Shown piece by piece: positions 22,790-30,959 of a stretch of 42,198 nt of DNA. The stretch lies in contig JAJEEU010000046.1 in NCBI GenBank assembly GCA_022820825.1, forward strand, positions 1 to 42,198, written 5' to 3'. Source of the DNA: Vicinamibacteria bacterium. GTDB taxonomy: Bacteria > Acidobacteriota > Vicinamibacteria > Vicinamibacterales > UBA8438. A model generated the notes under the pieces. That model saw only the letters and a program-made list of their open reading frames with translations. It ran no database searches and was not told where the DNA came from. Made by a program: the position numbers and the translations under genes. Every line of letters begins with the position of its first letter. The first letter of the stretch is position 1.

Positions 22790-24760
22790 ATGCCGCAAAG
22801 AGTGTTCTACCCGGTGTGCGGTTTGCTCGCGCTGCTCCTGTGCGGCGCGGCGGGGTTGTCGGCGCAGGAAGGCGAAACCATCGAGTGGCGGTCGTACGCC
22901 GCCGACCTGGCCAGCACCTTCTATTCGCCGGCCGACCAGATCGACGCCTCCAACTTCAACGATCTGGAGGTCGCCTGGCGCTTCTCGACCCACAACTTCG
23001 GCCCGCGGCCGGAGGTAATCCTGCAGTCGACGCCGCTGATGATCGACGGGGTGCTCTACAGCACGGTCGGCTCGCGGCGCGCCGTCGTCGCGCTGGACGC
23101 CACCACCGGCGAGCTGCTGTGGATGCACCGGCTCGACGAGGGCGAACGGGGCCAGGCGGCGCCGCGGCGGCTGTCGGGCCGCGGCCTCACGTACTGGGAA
23201 GACGGCGACGACCGGCGGATCCTGTACGTCACGCCGGGCTACCGCCTCATCGCGCTGGATGCCGCAACCGGTCTGCGGGTGAGCAGCTTCGGCGAGGACG
23301 GCATCGTCGACCTGAAGCTGGGGCTCGACCAGGACATCGACCTGGTCACCGGCGAAATCGGACTGCACGCCGCGCCTGTGGTCGGCAACGACACCATCGT
23401 CATCGGCGCCGCGCACCTGCCGGGCACCGCGCCCAAGTCGCGCCGTAACGTCAAGGGCCACGTGCGCGGCTACGACGTGCGCACCGGAGCACGGAAGTGG
23501 ATCTTCCACACGATCCCGGAGGCTGACGAGTTCGGCGTCGATACGTGGCTCAACGACTCGTGGCAGTACACCGGCAACACCGGCGTCTGGGCGCAGATGA
23601 GCATCGACGAGGAGCTCAACCTCGTCTACCTGCCGACCGAGACGCCGACGGGCGACTACTACGGGGGGCACCGCATCGGCGACAACCTGTTCGGCACCAG
23701 CCTGGTCGCGGTGGATCTCGACACGGGTGAGCGTGCGTGGCACTTCCAGGTGTCGCATCACGAAGTCTGGGACTGGGATCTGCCGGCAGCTCCCATCCTT
23801 GTGGACGTCACCGTCGACGGCCGCGACATCAAGGCCGTGGCGCTGCCGACCAAGCAGGCGTGGATCTTCGTATTCGATCGAGAAACGGGCGAGCCGGTAT
23901 GGCCCATCGAGGAGCGTTCGGTGGCCGCGTCCGACGTGCCGGGCGAGGTGCTCTCGCCGACGCAGCCGTTCCCGACCAGGCCGCCGGCGATAGACCGGCA
24001 GGGCATCGGCGTGGACGACCTCATCGACTTCACGCCGGAGCTGCGCGCCGCCGCGGAGGAAATCGCCAGCCGCTACACGCTCGGTCCGATCTACACGCCG
24101 CCGACGCTCTTCGATCCGGAAGGCACCGGCAATTTCGGCACGCTGATCGTTCCCGCGGCCACCGGCGGCGTGAACTGGCCGGGGGGGGCTGTCGATCCCG
24201 AGACCGGGATCATGTACCAGTACACGAAGACCGAAGTTACCGCCCTGCGGATGATCAACGACCCCGAACGGTCGGACATGGACTATGTCAGCAGCTTCCG
24301 GCCGCGCGGCGTCAGTCCCATGGAGCTCGCCCTGACGGTGGAAGGGCTGCCGATCATCAAGCCCCCATGGGCGCGCATCACCGCCGTCGACCTCAACAGC
24401 GGCGATATCGTCTGGCAGGTGCCGCACGGCGAGACGCCCGACCACGTGCGGAACCATGACAAGCTGCAGGGGGTTGATATCCCGCGCACCGGCCGCGTCG
24501 GCCGCATCGGCACGCTCGTGACGAAGACGCTGGTCATCGCCGGCGAGGGCGGAGTGTTCACGACGCCGTCCGGCGCCGAAGGCGCCATGCTGCGGGCGTA
24601 CGACAAGGCGACCGGGGCCGAGGTCGGCGAGGTGTTCATGCCTTCCGGGCAGACCGGCACGCCGATGACGTACATGATCGACGGGACGCAGTACATCGTG
24701 CTGTCCATCGGCGGTCGCGGGCGCCCCTCCGAGCTGATGGCGTTCCGGCTTCCGGAGTAG
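22790..24760 (+). CDS. PQQ-dependent dehydrogenase, first of a tandem pair
   Basis: A 656-residue periplasmic quinoprotein with a signal peptide (MPQRVFYPVCGLLALLLCG, cut near LSAQ). The body is an eight-bladed propeller of the membrane glucose/quinate dehydrogenase type: EWRSYAADLASTFYSP, DQIDASNFNDLEVAWRF, blade motifs of the form ALDATTGELLWM, and HHEVWDWDLPAAPILVDVTVDG, in which the Asp after Trp aligns with the catalytic base of the superfamily. The C-terminus has MTYMIDGTQYIVLSIGG. No cytochrome c domain is present, so electrons must leave via another carrier. The ATG at 22790 follows GGAGGT by 9 nt. Its substrate cannot be read. Confidence 0.88.
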   Translation: MPQRVFYPVCGLLALLLCGAAGLSAQEGETIEWRSYAADLASTFYSPADQIDASNFNDLEVAWRFSTHNFGPRPEVILQSTPLMIDGVLYSTVGSRRAVVALDATTGELLWMHRLDEGERGQAAPRRLSGRGLTYWEDGDDRRILYVTPGYRLIALDAATGLRVSSFGEDGIVDLKLGLDQDIDLVTGEIGLHAAPVVGNDTIVIGAAHLPGTAPKSRRNVKGHVRGYDVRTGARKWIFHTIPEADEFGVDTWLNDSWQYTGNTGVWAQMSIDEELNLVYLPTETPTGDYYGGHRIGDNLFGTSLVAVDLDTGERAWHFQVSHHEVWDWDLPAAPILVDVTVDGRDIKAVALPTKQAWIFVFDRETGEPVWPIEERSVAASDVPGEVLSPTQPFPTRPPAIDRQGIGVDDLIDFTPELRAAAEEIASRYTLGPIYTPPTLFDPEGTGNFGTLIVPAATGGVNWPGGAVDPETGIMYQYTKTEVTALRMINDPERSDMDYVSSFRPRGVSPMELALTVEGLPIIKPPWARITAVDLNSGDIVWQVPHGETPDHVRNHDKLQGVDIPRTGRVGRIGTLVTKTLVIAGEGGVFTTPSGAEGAMLRAYDKATGAEVGEVFMPSGQTGTPMTYMIDGTQYIVLSIGGRGRPSELMAFRLPE

Positions 24761-24818
24761 CGGTCTCGGGCCGCCGGTCCCGGGCCGTTGCCGGCGGGGC
24801 AAACCAGGGAGGACCCTC

Positions 24819-26780
24819 GTGACGAAGGGCAATCGCATCGGCCTGGCACTCCTTCTGCTGGCGGCGGGCGCGGCGCCGGCGGCGGCGCAGGACGGCGGCT
24901 GGACCCACTGGGGCGGCAACGCGGCCAGCCAGCGCTACAGCGCGCACGCGCAGATTGACGCCGGCAACTTCGGCGACCTCGAAACCGCCTGGGTCTGGCG
25001 CGGCGACAACTTCGGCCCCGGCGTCGACTACATCCTCCGCTCGACCCCGATCTACGCCGAGGGGAAGCTGTTCACCGTGGCCGGCCAGCGCCGCACCGTG
25101 GCGGCGCTCGATCCGGCGACCGGTGAGACGCTGTGGACGTTCCGCGAGCCGTCCACCAAGCGCTGGGCCGATTCCATGCGCAAGAACTACGGCAAGGGGG
25201 TGGCCTACGCGCGGGTGAACGGCGCCGGCCGCATCTACGTCGTCTCGCCCGCCTTCTTCCTCCATGCGCTGGATCCCGCCAGCGGCCTGCCGATAGACGG
25301 CTTCGGCGACGGCGGCACCGTCGATCTGCTGGCGGACTTCGGCTACCCGTACCACCCGGAGGACGGGCTGCCGGCCGAGGTGGGCTACATCACCAACTCG
25401 TCGCCGCCCATCGTGGTCAACGGCGTCATCGTCGTGGGCAACTCGCACGAGCAGGGCTACCGGCAGACGCGGCGCGAGAACGTGCCGGGCCACATCCTGG
25501 CCTACGACGCCGCGACGGGCGAGCACCTCTGGAAGTTCAACGTCATCCCGCAGTCGGAGAGCGAGTTCGGCTTCGACACCTGGGAGAACGACGCCTGGCG
25601 CTGGACGGGCAACGTCTCGGCCTGGGCGCCGCTGTCGGCCGATCCGGAGCTGAACCTGGTCTACATCGTGACCGACCCGCCCACCAACGACAGTTGGGGC
25701 GGCTTCCATCCCGGCCAGAACCTGTTCGCCACCAGCATCATCGCCCTGGACGTGCGCACCGGCGAGCGCGCCTGGCACTTCCAGACGGTGCACCACGACA
25801 TCTGGAACTACGACAACCCGACCGCTCCCAACCTGGTCGACGTGACCGTCGACGGGCAGCGCATACCGATCCTGGTGCAGACGACCAAGCAGGCGTTCGC
25901 CTACGTCCTGAACCGGGCGACGGGCGAGCCGATCTGGCCGATCGAGGAGCGCGCCGTGCCGCGCGGCCACGTGCCCGGCGAGTACTACTCGCCCACGCAG
26001 CCGTTTCCCACGCGGCCGGCCGCCTACGAGATGCAGGGGATCTCGCCGGACGACCTGATCGACTTCACGCCGGAGCTGCGCCGGCGCGCGCTGGAGCTGC
26101 TGGAGCAGTACGAGTACGGCCCGCTGTTCACGCCGCCGCTGCACCGCGACAACGACCTGGGCAAGCGCGGCTCGCTGTTCTGCCCGGGCTACGGGGGCGG
26201 CACGAACATCCTGGGCGGCGCGTCGGTCGACCCCGACACGGGCATCCTCTACGTCGCCTCGGTCAAGGGCTGCACCACGCCCAACCTGGTGCCCGGCGCC
26301 GAGGTCGACGCGGAAGACCCGAACCCGATCGGCCGCACGGTCATGAAGTTCGTCAGCACCACGGGCGGCAGGCTGAACGTCGAAGGGCTGCCGATCTACA
26401 AGCCGCCCTACGGGCGGATCACGGCCATCGACCTGAACAGCGGCGAGACGCTGTGGTGGGTCCCGAACGGCACTACGCCGGATCGGTTCACGAACCACCC
26501 CATGCTGCGCGGCGTCGACCTGCCCAACACCGGACAGCCCTCGCACGCCACCACGCTCCTGTCCGCGACGCTGCTGATGTACGGCGAAGGGCGCAGCGGG
26601 CGGCCGCTGTTCCACGCCGTGGACAAGCGCACCGGTGAGCACCTGGGTGCAGTGGAGATGCCGGCGCCGTCCAACAGCGTGCCGATGAGCTACATGCACG
26701 CCGGGAAGCAGTATATCGCCGTCCCGATCGGCAGCAACGACCACCCGGGGGCGCTGGTCGCGCTCGCGCTGCCGGACTAG
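24819..26780 (+). CDS. PQQ-dependent dehydrogenase, second of a tandem pair
   Basis: A 653-residue paralogue of the preceding gene, with signal peptide (NRIGLALLLLAAGAAPAAAQ) and the same propeller layout (TAWVWRGDNFGPG, ALDPATGETLWTF, GERAWHFQTVHHDIWNYDNP, PTQPFPTRPAAYEMQGI). At the position corresponding to WDWD in the first copy this one has WNYD, so the usual catalytic Asp is Asn by alignment. It also has extra cysteines (SLFCPGYGGG, KGCTTPN) not seen in the first. The start is GTG at 24819 with GGAGGA 6 nt upstream, 58 bp after the first gene, so the two are likely co-transcribed. Substrate unknown. Confidence 0.87.
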   Translation: MTKGNRIGLALLLLAAGAAPAAAQDGGWTHWGGNAASQRYSAHAQIDAGNFGDLETAWVWRGDNFGPGVDYILRSTPIYAEGKLFTVAGQRRTVAALDPATGETLWTFREPSTKRWADSMRKNYGKGVAYARVNGAGRIYVVSPAFFLHALDPASGLPIDGFGDGGTVDLLADFGYPYHPEDGLPAEVGYITNSSPPIVVNGVIVVGNSHEQGYRQTRRENVPGHILAYDAATGEHLWKFNVIPQSESEFGFDTWENDAWRWTGNVSAWAPLSADPELNLVYIVTDPPTNDSWGGFHPGQNLFATSIIALDVRTGERAWHFQTVHHDIWNYDNPTAPNLVDVTVDGQRIPILVQTTKQAFAYVLNRATGEPIWPIEERAVPRGHVPGEYYSPTQPFPTRPAAYEMQGISPDDLIDFTPELRRRALELLEQYEYGPLFTPPLHRDNDLGKRGSLFCPGYGGGTNILGGASVDPDTGILYVASVKGCTTPNLVPGAEVDAEDPNPIGRTVMKFVSTTGGRLNVEGLPIYKPPYGRITAIDLNSGETLWWVPNGTTPDRFTNHPMLRGVDLPNTGQPSHATTLLSATLLMYGEGRSGRPLFHAVDKRTGEHLGAVEMPAPSNSVPMSYMHAGKQYIAVPIGSNDHPGALVALALPD

Positions 26781-26802
26781 CCCGCGGGTCGCGCGGTTCG
26801 GA

Positions 26803-27231
26803 TCAATCGCGCAGCGGGGGCAGGGCTTCGCCCTCGGGGACGAACACCAGCGCCTTGCCGTTGTTGCAGTAGCGCTTTCCCGTGGGCGGCGGCCCGTCCT
26901 TGAAGACGTGCCCGTGGTGCCCGCCGCAGCGGATGCAGTGGTACTCGGTCCGCGGCAGGATCATCCTGAAGTCCGTCTTCGTCCCCACGCGGCCCTCGAT
27001 CGCCTGGAAGAAGCTGGGCCAGCCGGTGCCGCTCTCGTACTTCGCGGCCGACTCGAAGAGCGGCAGGTTGCACGCGGCGCAGACGAACGTGCCGGCGCGG
27101 TGCTCGTGGTTCAGCTCGCTGGTGCCGGGCGGCTCGGTCGCCTCCCTGAACAGGATGGCGTACGCCTCGGGCGACAGCAGCTCGCGCCACTCGTTCAGCG
27201 GCTTCTCCAGCTTCTTGCTTGCATCGGTCAT
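26803..27231 (-). CDS. msrB: Peptide-methionine (R)-S-oxide reductase MsrB (cytosolic)
   Basis: Reduces methionine-R-sulfoxide in proteins. The 142-residue protein has the MsrB fold marks: zinc cysteines in VCAACNLPLF and CIRCGGHHGHVF, the YESGTGWPSF segment, and the catalytic Cys in GKRYCNNGKAL (the more common form is RYCINS). No signal peptide, so cytosolic. The ATG at 27231 is preceded by GGGAG. It is divergent from ppk1 and convergent with the PQQ genes. An exported paralogue is encoded at 37896. Confidence 0.94.
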   Translation of the reverse strand: MTDASKKLEKPLNEWRELLSPEAYAILFREATEPPGTSELNHEHRAGTFVCAACNLPLFESAAKYESGTGWPSFFQAIEGRVGTKTDFRMILPRTEYHCIRCGGHHGHVFKDGPPPTGKRYCNNGKALVFVPEGEALPPLRD

Positions 27232-27296
27232 CGAACGCTCCCGCGACGTGAGTGCGACGGCTGCGCATCAGTCTACCCGGATCGGCCGATAAGACT

Positions 27297-27302
27297 TATG
27301 AT
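27297..27302 (+). promoter_or_regulatory. Candidate -10 box for ppk1 (leaderless)
   Basis: TATGAT ends 6 nt before the ATG at 27309, in the 77-bp divergent gap between msrB and ppk1. No Shine-Dalgarno sequence and only a weak -35 are seen. Confidence 0.4.
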
Positions 27303-27308
27303 GGCGTG

Positions 27309-29486
27309 ATGAGGACGGGGAGCAGCAGCAGCGTGGAACAGCCGCCCGGCGGGCTGACGCAGGCCGCCGATGCGAGTGCCGCCGCGCCCTCTGCCGGCCC
27401 GGAGGTCAGCCGGGAGCCGGAACCGGCGCCGGACCTGACCGACCCCCACTTCTACATCAACCGCGAGCTGAGCTGGCTGGAGTTCAACCAGCGCGTGCTG
27501 CTGCAGGCGCTCGACCCGGCGCACCCACTGCTGGAGCGCGTCAAGTTCCTGTCCATCGTCGCCACCAACCTGGACGAGTTCTTCATGGTGCGCGTCGCCA
27601 CGCTGCTGCGGAAGTACCGCGCGGACTCCCTCGACGTGTCGCCGGACGGCCTCGACACGGAGCAGCAGCTCACCGCCATCCGCGAGCGCGCCTCGCGGAT
27701 CATGCGCGAGATGGCCGGCTGCTGGACCGAGGTGCTGCAGCCGGAGCTGGCGAAGCACGACATCGCGTTCCTGGAACGCTCCGAGTGGTCGGACGCGGCG
27801 CGCGGCTGGCTGCGCAGATACTTCCTGGAGAACGTGCACCCGGTGCTGACGCCGCTGGCGTTCGACCCCGGCCACCCGTTCCCGTACATCTCCAACCTGA
27901 GCATGAACCTCGCCGTCGTCGTGCGCCACGGCGGCCGCACGCGGTTCGCCCGCGTCAAGCTGCCCGACCTGCTGCCGCGCTTCATCCAGCTTCCGCCCGA
28001 GGTCTCGGGCCAGCCGAAGGAGACCTTCGTCTTCCTCGAGGACGTGGCGCGGGAACACATCGGGATGCTGTTTCCGGGCGCCACGCTGCAGGGGGTGCAC
28101 CTGTTCCGCGTCGTGCGCGACACGGACATGGTGATCCAGGAAGACGAGGCGGACGACCTGCTGGAGTCCGTGGACCGGACCCTCAAGGAACTGCGCTACG
28201 GCGCGCTGTCGCAGCTCGTGGTCGAGTCGAGCATGCCGCACCGCGTGCTCAACATACTGCTGGAGAACTTCGAGATCGACGACGACGTGGTCGAGCGCAC
28301 GCCGTCGCGCATGGGCTACGGGCACTGGTGGGACCTGGCGCGGCTGCCCCGTCCGAAGCTGAAGGACGCGCCGTTCTCACCGCGGCCGCTGTGGTCGGAC
28401 GACAACCTGGACTCCATCTTCGACGAGGTGCGCGAGCGCGACCACCTGGTGCACCACCCGTTCGACTCCTTCGCGTCGGTCGAGGCGTTCCTGCGGGCCG
28501 CGGTCCGGGACCCGCAGGTCATCGCCATCAAGATGACGCTGTACCGCATCGGGGCGAACTCGCCGCTGGTCGACATGCTGATCGAGGCGGCCGAGGCGGG
28601 CAAGCAGGTGGCCGTGCTGGTCGAGCTGAAGGCGCGCTTCGACGAGCGCAACAACATCGTCTGGGCGCACCGCATGGAGGCGGCGGGCATTCACGTCGTC
28701 TACGGCCTGGTCAACCTGAAGACCCACTGCAAGCTGTGCCTCGTCGTGCGCAAGGAGACCGACGGGATCGTGCGCTACGCCCACGTCGGGACCGGCAACT
28801 ACAACCGGACGACCGCACACGTCTACACCGACCTGGGGCTGTTCACGGCCAACCCGGCCGTGGTCACCGAGGTGAGCGAGGTCTTCAACTACCTGACCGG
28901 CTATTCGAACAAGAGGGACTACGAGGAGCTGCTGGTCGCGCCGCTCAACCTGCGCGCGAAGTTCACGGCGCTCGTGGAGCGCGAGGCGGCCCACGCGCGC
29001 GCCGGCCGGCCGGCGCGCATCATCGTCAAGAACAACTCGGTCGCCGATCCGGAGATGATCCGGGTGCTGTACGGGGCCTCCCGCGCCGGCGCGCGGATAG
29101 ACATGATCGTGCGCGGCGTCTGCTGCCTGCGGCCGGGCATCCCGGGCGTGAGCGAGAACATCCGCGTGCGGTCGATCGTGGGCCGCTTCCTCGAGCATTC
29201 CCGGATGTACTACTTCGAGAACGGCGGCAGCCCGGAGCTGCTGATCGGCAGCGCGGACCTGATGGAGCGCAATCTCGACCGCCGGGTCGAGGTGCTGTGC
29301 TACATCCGCGATCCGGCGATCCGGAACCACCTGGTCGAGGACGTGATCGACACCCTCTTCAGCGACACTTCCCGCGCCATGGAGCTCCAGACCGACGGCA
29401 GCTACCGCCCGGTGGAAGGAGCCCCGGACGCGCCCCCCGTCGACGCCCAGGCCCGCCTGCTGGAACGCTGCTCCGAACAGGATTGA
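27309..29486 (+). CDS. ppk1: Polyphosphate kinase 1
   Basis: Makes polyphosphate from ATP through a phosphohistidine. The 725-residue protein has a non-conserved Ser/Ala/Pro-rich N-terminus (about 45 residues), then FYINRELSWLEFNQRVL (PPK1 N domain), the NLDEFFMVRV segment, and two phospholipase-D-like catalytic domains. H492 in YAHVGTGNYN is the likely phosphorylated His, with H630 in FLEHSRMYYFENGG as the second active-site His. The GAYSPLVDML-like ATP region reads IGANSPLVDMLIEAAEAGKQVAVLVELKARFDE in two halves around residues 415-440. The ATG at 27309 is used; a TATGAT box 6 nt upstream suggests a leaderless mRNA. It stands alone, with a fresh promoter at its stop codon for the next gene. 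Confidence 0.95.
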   Translation: MRTGSSSSVEQPPGGLTQAADASAAAPSAGPEVSREPEPAPDLTDPHFYINRELSWLEFNQRVLLQALDPAHPLLERVKFLSIVATNLDEFFMVRVATLLRKYRADSLDVSPDGLDTEQQLTAIRERASRIMREMAGCWTEVLQPELAKHDIAFLERSEWSDAARGWLRRYFLENVHPVLTPLAFDPGHPFPYISNLSMNLAVVVRHGGRTRFARVKLPDLLPRFIQLPPEVSGQPKETFVFLEDVAREHIGMLFPGATLQGVHLFRVVRDTDMVIQEDEADDLLESVDRTLKELRYGALSQLVVESSMPHRVLNILLENFEIDDDVVERTPSRMGYGHWWDLARLPRPKLKDAPFSPRPLWSDDNLDSIFDEVRERDHLVHHPFDSFASVEAFLRAAVRDPQVIAIKMTLYRIGANSPLVDMLIEAAEAGKQVAVLVELKARFDERNNIVWAHRMEAAGIHVVYGLVNLKTHCKLCLVVRKETDGIVRYAHVGTGNYNRTTAHVYTDLGLFTANPAVVTEVSEVFNYLTGYSNKRDYEELLVAPLNLRAKFTALVEREAAHARAGRPARIIVKNNSVADPEMIRVLYGASRAGARIDMIVRGVCCLRPGIPGVSENIRVRSIVGRFLEHSRMYYFENGGSPELLIGSADLMERNLDRRVEVLCYIRDPAIRNHLVEDVIDTLFSDTSRAMELQTDGSYRPVEGAPDAPPVDAQARLLERCSEQD

Positions 29487-29509
29487 CAAGTGGCGGGGGC
29501 CGGTATACT
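29483..29509 (+). promoter_or_regulatory. Promoter at the ppk1 stop codon
   Basis: TTGACA (29483-29488), a 15-nt spacer and TATACT (29504-29509) form the best sigma-70 type promoter in the window. The -35 box overlaps the ppk1 TGA. It would drive the secreted PDLxGxW gene at 29539. Confidence 0.6.
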
Positions 29510-29538
29510 TACTGGTGTCTGCGAAGGAGGGCCGTCGC

Positions 29539-30516
29539 ATGCTGAACCGATCCATCGCCGCCGCCGCCTGCCTGCTCCTTGCGGGCTTCGTGCTGACCAT
29601 GCTCGCGCCGGCCGTCGCCGCGGGCCAGGACGCGGCGTTCACGCCGCCGCGCACGGAGTGGGGCCACCCCGATCTGCGCGGCCACTGGATGCCCGGCACC
29701 GCCGCGCCGATGGAGAACCCGGCCAGCGGCGAGTCGTGGGTGCGCCCGGAGGCGGAGCGGGAGCTCGGCCCGCGCTTCCGGTTCTTCCCCGGCCATTCCG
29801 ACGCGCCCGACATCGTGCGCCAGGAGCGGCCGATGGTCGTGGATCCGCCGGACGGCAAGATCCCGCTGCAGCCCTGGGCGGCCGAGCGGCGGGAAGAGAT
29901 CATGGCGAAGCGCGACGAGCTGGAGTACCTCGATCCGCGCGTCAAGTGCCTGCCGTCCGCCGTGCCGCGCGGCAACCTGCCGGTGGGCTACAACACCTAC
30001 CAGTTCCTGCAGACGCCCGAGGCGGTCATCCTGCTCTACGAGTGGAACCACCTGTTCCGCTACATCCCGGTCGACGGGCGCCCGGCCGTGGCATCGGACA
30101 TCCGGCTCGGGATGGGCGACTCGCGCGGGCGCTGGGAAGGCGACACGCTGGTGGTCGAGGTCTCCAACTTCACCGAGAACACCTGGGTGGTGGGGCACGG
30201 CGCGCCGGCGGAGAACCAGCCGGCCCACACCTTCACCTCGGGCCACGGCGTCTTCCACAGCGGCGAGCTGAAGGTCGTCGAGCGCTACACGCTGGTGGAC
30301 GCCGACACGATCCACTACGAGGCGACCATCACCGATCCGCAGGTATTCACGCAGCCCTGGACCATCTCGTACAACGCCTTCATGCGGGGCGAGGAGGATC
30401 ACATCCTGTACGAGTACGCGTGCCACGAAGGCAACGCCCGCAACCTGAAGCTGATGACCGGCACGGACGCGCCGACGAGCGTCGCGTTGGGCTACGTCCC
30501 GACCGTCAGCCGGTAG
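29539..30516 (+). CDS. Secreted PDLxGxW-family protein
   Basis: A 325-residue exported protein, third paralogue of the family at 10300 and 11732. The signal peptide is RSIAAAACLLLAGFVLTMLA with a cut near VAAGQ. Then follow EWGHPDLRGHWMPG, LDPRVKCLPSAVPRG, DSRGRWEGDTLVVEVSNFTEN, KVVERYTLVDADTIHYEATI, DPQVFTQPWT and YACHEGN. The ATG at 29539 has GAAGGAGG upstream. It is followed after 21 bp by the DUF6152 gene, a recurring partner. Function unknown; the conserved Trp/Arg/Glu/His residues suggest a ligand-binding or enzymatic periplasmic beta protein, which is inference. Confidence 0.82.
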   Translation: MLNRSIAAAACLLLAGFVLTMLAPAVAAGQDAAFTPPRTEWGHPDLRGHWMPGTAAPMENPASGESWVRPEAERELGPRFRFFPGHSDAPDIVRQERPMVVDPPDGKIPLQPWAAERREEIMAKRDELEYLDPRVKCLPSAVPRGNLPVGYNTYQFLQTPEAVILLYEWNHLFRYIPVDGRPAVASDIRLGMGDSRGRWEGDTLVVEVSNFTENTWVVGHGAPAENQPAHTFTSGHGVFHSGELKVVERYTLVDADTIHYEATITDPQVFTQPWTISYNAFMRGEEDHILYEYACHEGNARNLKLMTGTDAPTSVALGYVPTVSR

Positions 30517-30536
30517 GAATGTAGGAGGAATACACG

Positions 30537-30944
30537 ATGCGCACCACCATCTTCGCTGTCCTGCTCGGGCTGGGCCTGCTGCTGGCCACACCGCCCGCCG
30601 TGGCCCATCACGCGTTCTCGGCCGAGTTCGACGCCGACCGCCCGCTGCTGCTGGAGGGCGTCGTCACCCGCACCGAGTGGATCAACCCCCACTCCTGGAT
30701 CCACATCGACGTCACCGACGAGGACGGCAACGTCGAGAGCTGGGCCATCGAGTGCGGCGCGCCCAACGCGCTCATCCGCCGCTGCCTCAACAAGAACTCG
30801 ATCCCGGCCGGCACCGAGCTGGTGGTCGACGGTTACGGCGCCAAGGACGGCTCGAACACCGCCAACGCGCGCGACATCACCCTGCCCGACGGATCGCAGT
30901 TCTACGTGGGCTCGTCCGGCACCGGCGCCCCGGGGCAACCCTAG
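30537..30944 (+). CDS. DUF6152 family secreted protein
   Basis: A 135-residue exported protein with signal peptide (TTIFAVLLGLGLLLATPPAV, cut before HHAF). The mature protein begins HHAFSAEFDADRPLLLEGVVTRTEWINPHSWIHIDV, the hallmark of DUF6152, followed by a small beta-barrel-like remainder with two cysteines (ECGAPN, RRCLNK). The double His at the mature N-terminus could ligate a metal; that is inference. GGAGGA precedes the ATG, and the gene is coupled with the upstream PDLxGxW gene. Role unknown. Confidence 0.85.
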   Translation: MRTTIFAVLLGLGLLLATPPAVAHHAFSAEFDADRPLLLEGVVTRTEWINPHSWIHIDVTDEDGNVESWAIECGAPNALIRRCLNKNSIPAGTELVVDGYGAKDGSNTANARDITLPDGSQFYVGSSGTGAPGQP

Positions 30945-30959
30945 CAGGCGTCCGTCGGG

